Shown: piece by piece, positions 60,885-64,000 of the stretch
Position numbering within the stretch: position 1 is the first letter of the stretch
Layout: every line of letters begins with the position of its first letter
NCBI RefSeq assembly: GCF_000015265.1
Contig: NC_008699.1
Coordinates: 434,001 to 498,000, forward strand
Direction: 5' to 3'
DNA: 64,000 nt
Source: Nocardioides sp. JS614
GTDB taxonomy: Bacteria > Actinomycetota > Actinomycetes > Propionibacteriales > Nocardioidaceae
Translations under genes and position numbers: made by a program
The notes under the pieces: model-generated
What the model saw: the letters and a program-made list of their open reading frames with translations, nothing else
What the model was told of the DNA's origin: nothing
Database searches by the model: none

Positions 60885-61059
60885 TATCGCCCACGGCCGT
60901 TCCCTGCTTCACGGGCACCGAGCCGTTTTCTCCGGCGCGACCAATTCCCGGCCGGTGACAAATGTCGCAGGAATTCCCCGGGTGTTTCACTGCCGCGGCT
61001 GTGGCAGAATGAATTCCACGGGGGAATCTATTTCCACTGGTTTATCGAGAGGGCAGCAA
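60885..61059 (+). promoter_or_regulatory. lsr2 promoter and leader region
   Basis: 175 bp that are clearly less GC-rich than the surroundings. It contains two GAATTCC words (GGAATTCC at 60969, GAATTCC at 61011), a likely -10 CAGAAT at 61005-61010 and a short ATTCC/GGAAT hairpin at about 61012-61026 in the leader. AT-rich patches here would suit autoregulation by Lsr2, which prefers AT-rich DNA. Confidence 0.5.
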
Positions 61060-61386
61060 ATGGCGCAGAAGGTCAACATCGTTCTCGTCGACGATATCGA
61101 CGGCAGCGAGGCCACCGAGACGGTGACGTTCGGCCTGGACGGCACCACCTACGAGATCGACCTCAACGACAAGAACGCCGCGGCGCTGCGCGACGTCTTC
61201 TCCGGCTACGTCGGGCACGCCCGCAAGGTCGGCGCCGCACCGCGTCGGGCCCGGCGAGCCGCGGCCGCGAGCAGCGGCCCCAGCGCCAAGGAGATCCGCG
61301 ACTGGGCGCGCTCCAACGGGCACGACGTACCCGACCGCGGGCGGGTCTCCGCCGAGGTGCGCGAGGCCTACGACCGGGCACACTGA
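61060..61386 (+). CDS. lsr2: Lsr2-family nucleoid-associated protein
   Basis: A 108-residue H-NS-like xenogeneic silencer that bridges AT-rich DNA. The N-terminal oligomerisation domain MAQKVNIVLVDDIDGSEATE, a basic linker (RRARRAAAA) and the C-terminal DNA-binding domain with the AT-hook-like RGR at 93-95 (SNGHDVPDRGRVSAEV) are complete. ATG 61060 follows GAGAGGG. A strong terminator follows at 61498. Confidence 0.97.
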   Translation: MAQKVNIVLVDDIDGSEATETVTFGLDGTTYEIDLNDKNAAALRDVFSGYVGHARKVGAAPRRARRAAAASSGPSAKEIRDWARSNGHDVPDRGRVSAEVREAYDRAH

Positions 61387-61432
61387 TCACGCCCCGGCGA
61401 GCGAGCCTGCGAGCTCGCGGCCCAGGGCGGGA

Positions 61433-61486
61433 GGTCGAGTAGCGCCGCCGGTGAGGAACGAGGCCGCGACGCGCGTATCGAGAGCC
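61433..61486. repeat. Diverged member of the TCGAG..GAGACC interspersed repeat
   Basis: GGTCGAGTAGCGCC at one end and GCGTATCGAGAGCC at the other have the same end plan as the repeats flanking ftsH, with a different middle. It lies between lsr2 and its terminator. Similarity is weak, so membership is tentative. Confidence 0.45.
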
Positions 61487-61497
61487 GGTGAGATGGA

Positions 61498-61528
61498 CAG
61501 GGCGGTGACCACTGCGGTCACCGCCCTG
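61498..61528 (+). terminator. Strong hairpin terminator after lsr2
   Basis: CAGGGCGGTGACC (61498-61510) pairs perfectly with 61516-61528 around ACTGC, a 13-bp GC-rich stem. No T-run follows, as is common in actinobacteria. It separates lsr2 from the clpC promoter region; the 61387-61690 gap otherwise holds the repeat and the clpC regulatory sites. Confidence 0.8.
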
Positions 61529-61556
61529 CCGCTTGGGTGAGGCGACATCTCCCTGC

Positions 61557-61618
61557 TGTTCGCTCTCAGCGGACTGTCTGGGCCTCGCGGTGGGAACGCG
61601 TAGGCTGTCTGCGGGGTT
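61557..61618 (+). promoter_or_regulatory. clpC control region: ClgR-like operator plus SigR-like and housekeeping promoters
   Basis: 61557-61574 matches the ClgR motif WNNWCGCYNANRGCGWWS at 16 of 18 positions. GGGAAC (61592-61597), 18 nt, then GTT (61616-61618) fits the SigR/SigH thiol-stress promoter. TAGGCT (61601-61606) could be a housekeeping -10, placing the ClgR site near -45, right for an activator. All three read directly from sequence; function inferred. Confidence 0.6.
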
Positions 61619-61690
61619 AGTTGTCTCGTACCTCCCCTCCACCACGACGGGGGGAGGCAGGCCCCCACAAGCTTGTAGGAGCGATGCGCA

Positions 61691-64000
<2,310 letters not shown>

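Noticed and set aside
60885..60960. Lower-GC stretch before lsr2 as a sign of horizontal transfer
   Set aside because: Confined to the promoter and leader of a core gene in a conserved gene order; AT-richness suits Lsr2 autoregulation better.

Overview
The window is chromosomal DNA from a very high-GC actinobacterium. Gene content and order (tilS-hpt-ftsH-folE-folP-folB-folK-DUF3180, and panC-panD-nadB-nadC-coaX-lsr2-clpC), an ECF41 sigma factor, the DUF2342 and DUF6314 families, many GTG starts, leaderless promoters and ATGA/GTGA stop-start overlaps all point to Propionibacteriales, most likely Nocardioidaceae (Nocardioides-like). The genus is inferred. I see no rRNA, tRNA, prophage, transposase or CRISPR array.

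Layout. 1-5740: end of mtnA, a complete CUT2-type sugar ABC importer and mtnK, read as 5-methylthioribose uptake and salvage. 5800-11010 (minus): a secreted metzincin-like protease with calcium-binding repeats, then a DsbA-VKOR-isoprenylcysteine-methyltransferase-like-SDR operon. 11250-20760: mixed genes including a secreted CocE/S15 hydrolase, a YitT protein, a truncated CMD gene, two paralogous tiny membrane proteins, RNase HI, an EEP-family protein, a divergent HxlR/quinone-reductase pair with a palindromic operator, and a PrmC relative whose tail is made of 15-bp tandem repeats. 20760-25240: a catabolic block whose first two genes each carry a KstR-type palindrome over a leaderless -10 box. 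25230-28150: a GNAT-esterase pair, diverging from a CMD gene and an ECF41 sigma factor with a textbook ECF41 promoter. 28317-32158: a TPP riboswitch and a thiamine-type ABC importer. 32198-35930: PAP2 protein, acyl-CoA oxidase-like enzyme and pyrophosphatase. 36027-46850: cell-wall carboxypeptidase, DUF2342 hydrolase, tilS, hpt, ftsH and the folate operon. 48220-51740: an osmoprotectant ABC system split into divergent arms. 51730-54890: glycosyltransferases and a sulfotransferase. 55137-60884: pantothenate/CoA and NAD synthesis. 61060-64000: lsr2 and the start of clpC.

Three kinds of signal lie outside ordinary genes. First, a 90-bp, three-hairpin palindromic repeat occurs three times (21983, 35312, 48122), always just after a stop codon. 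Second, a roughly 59-bp repeat lies in inverted orientation on both sides of ftsH (40888 and 43218), with a weaker relative before clpC. Third, REP-like GCGAGCGAAGCGAG sequence has been absorbed into the 3' end of panC and into a catabolic operon. Regulatory sites that can be read directly are two KstR-like operators, an ECF41 promoter, an HxlR-type dyad, a ClgR-like site plus SigR-like promoter before clpC, and a TPP riboswitch.

Assignments come from reading motifs by eye; no database search was run. Start codons were chosen from Shine-Dalgarno sequences, -10 boxes 6-8 nt upstream (leaderless) or 4-bp overlaps.
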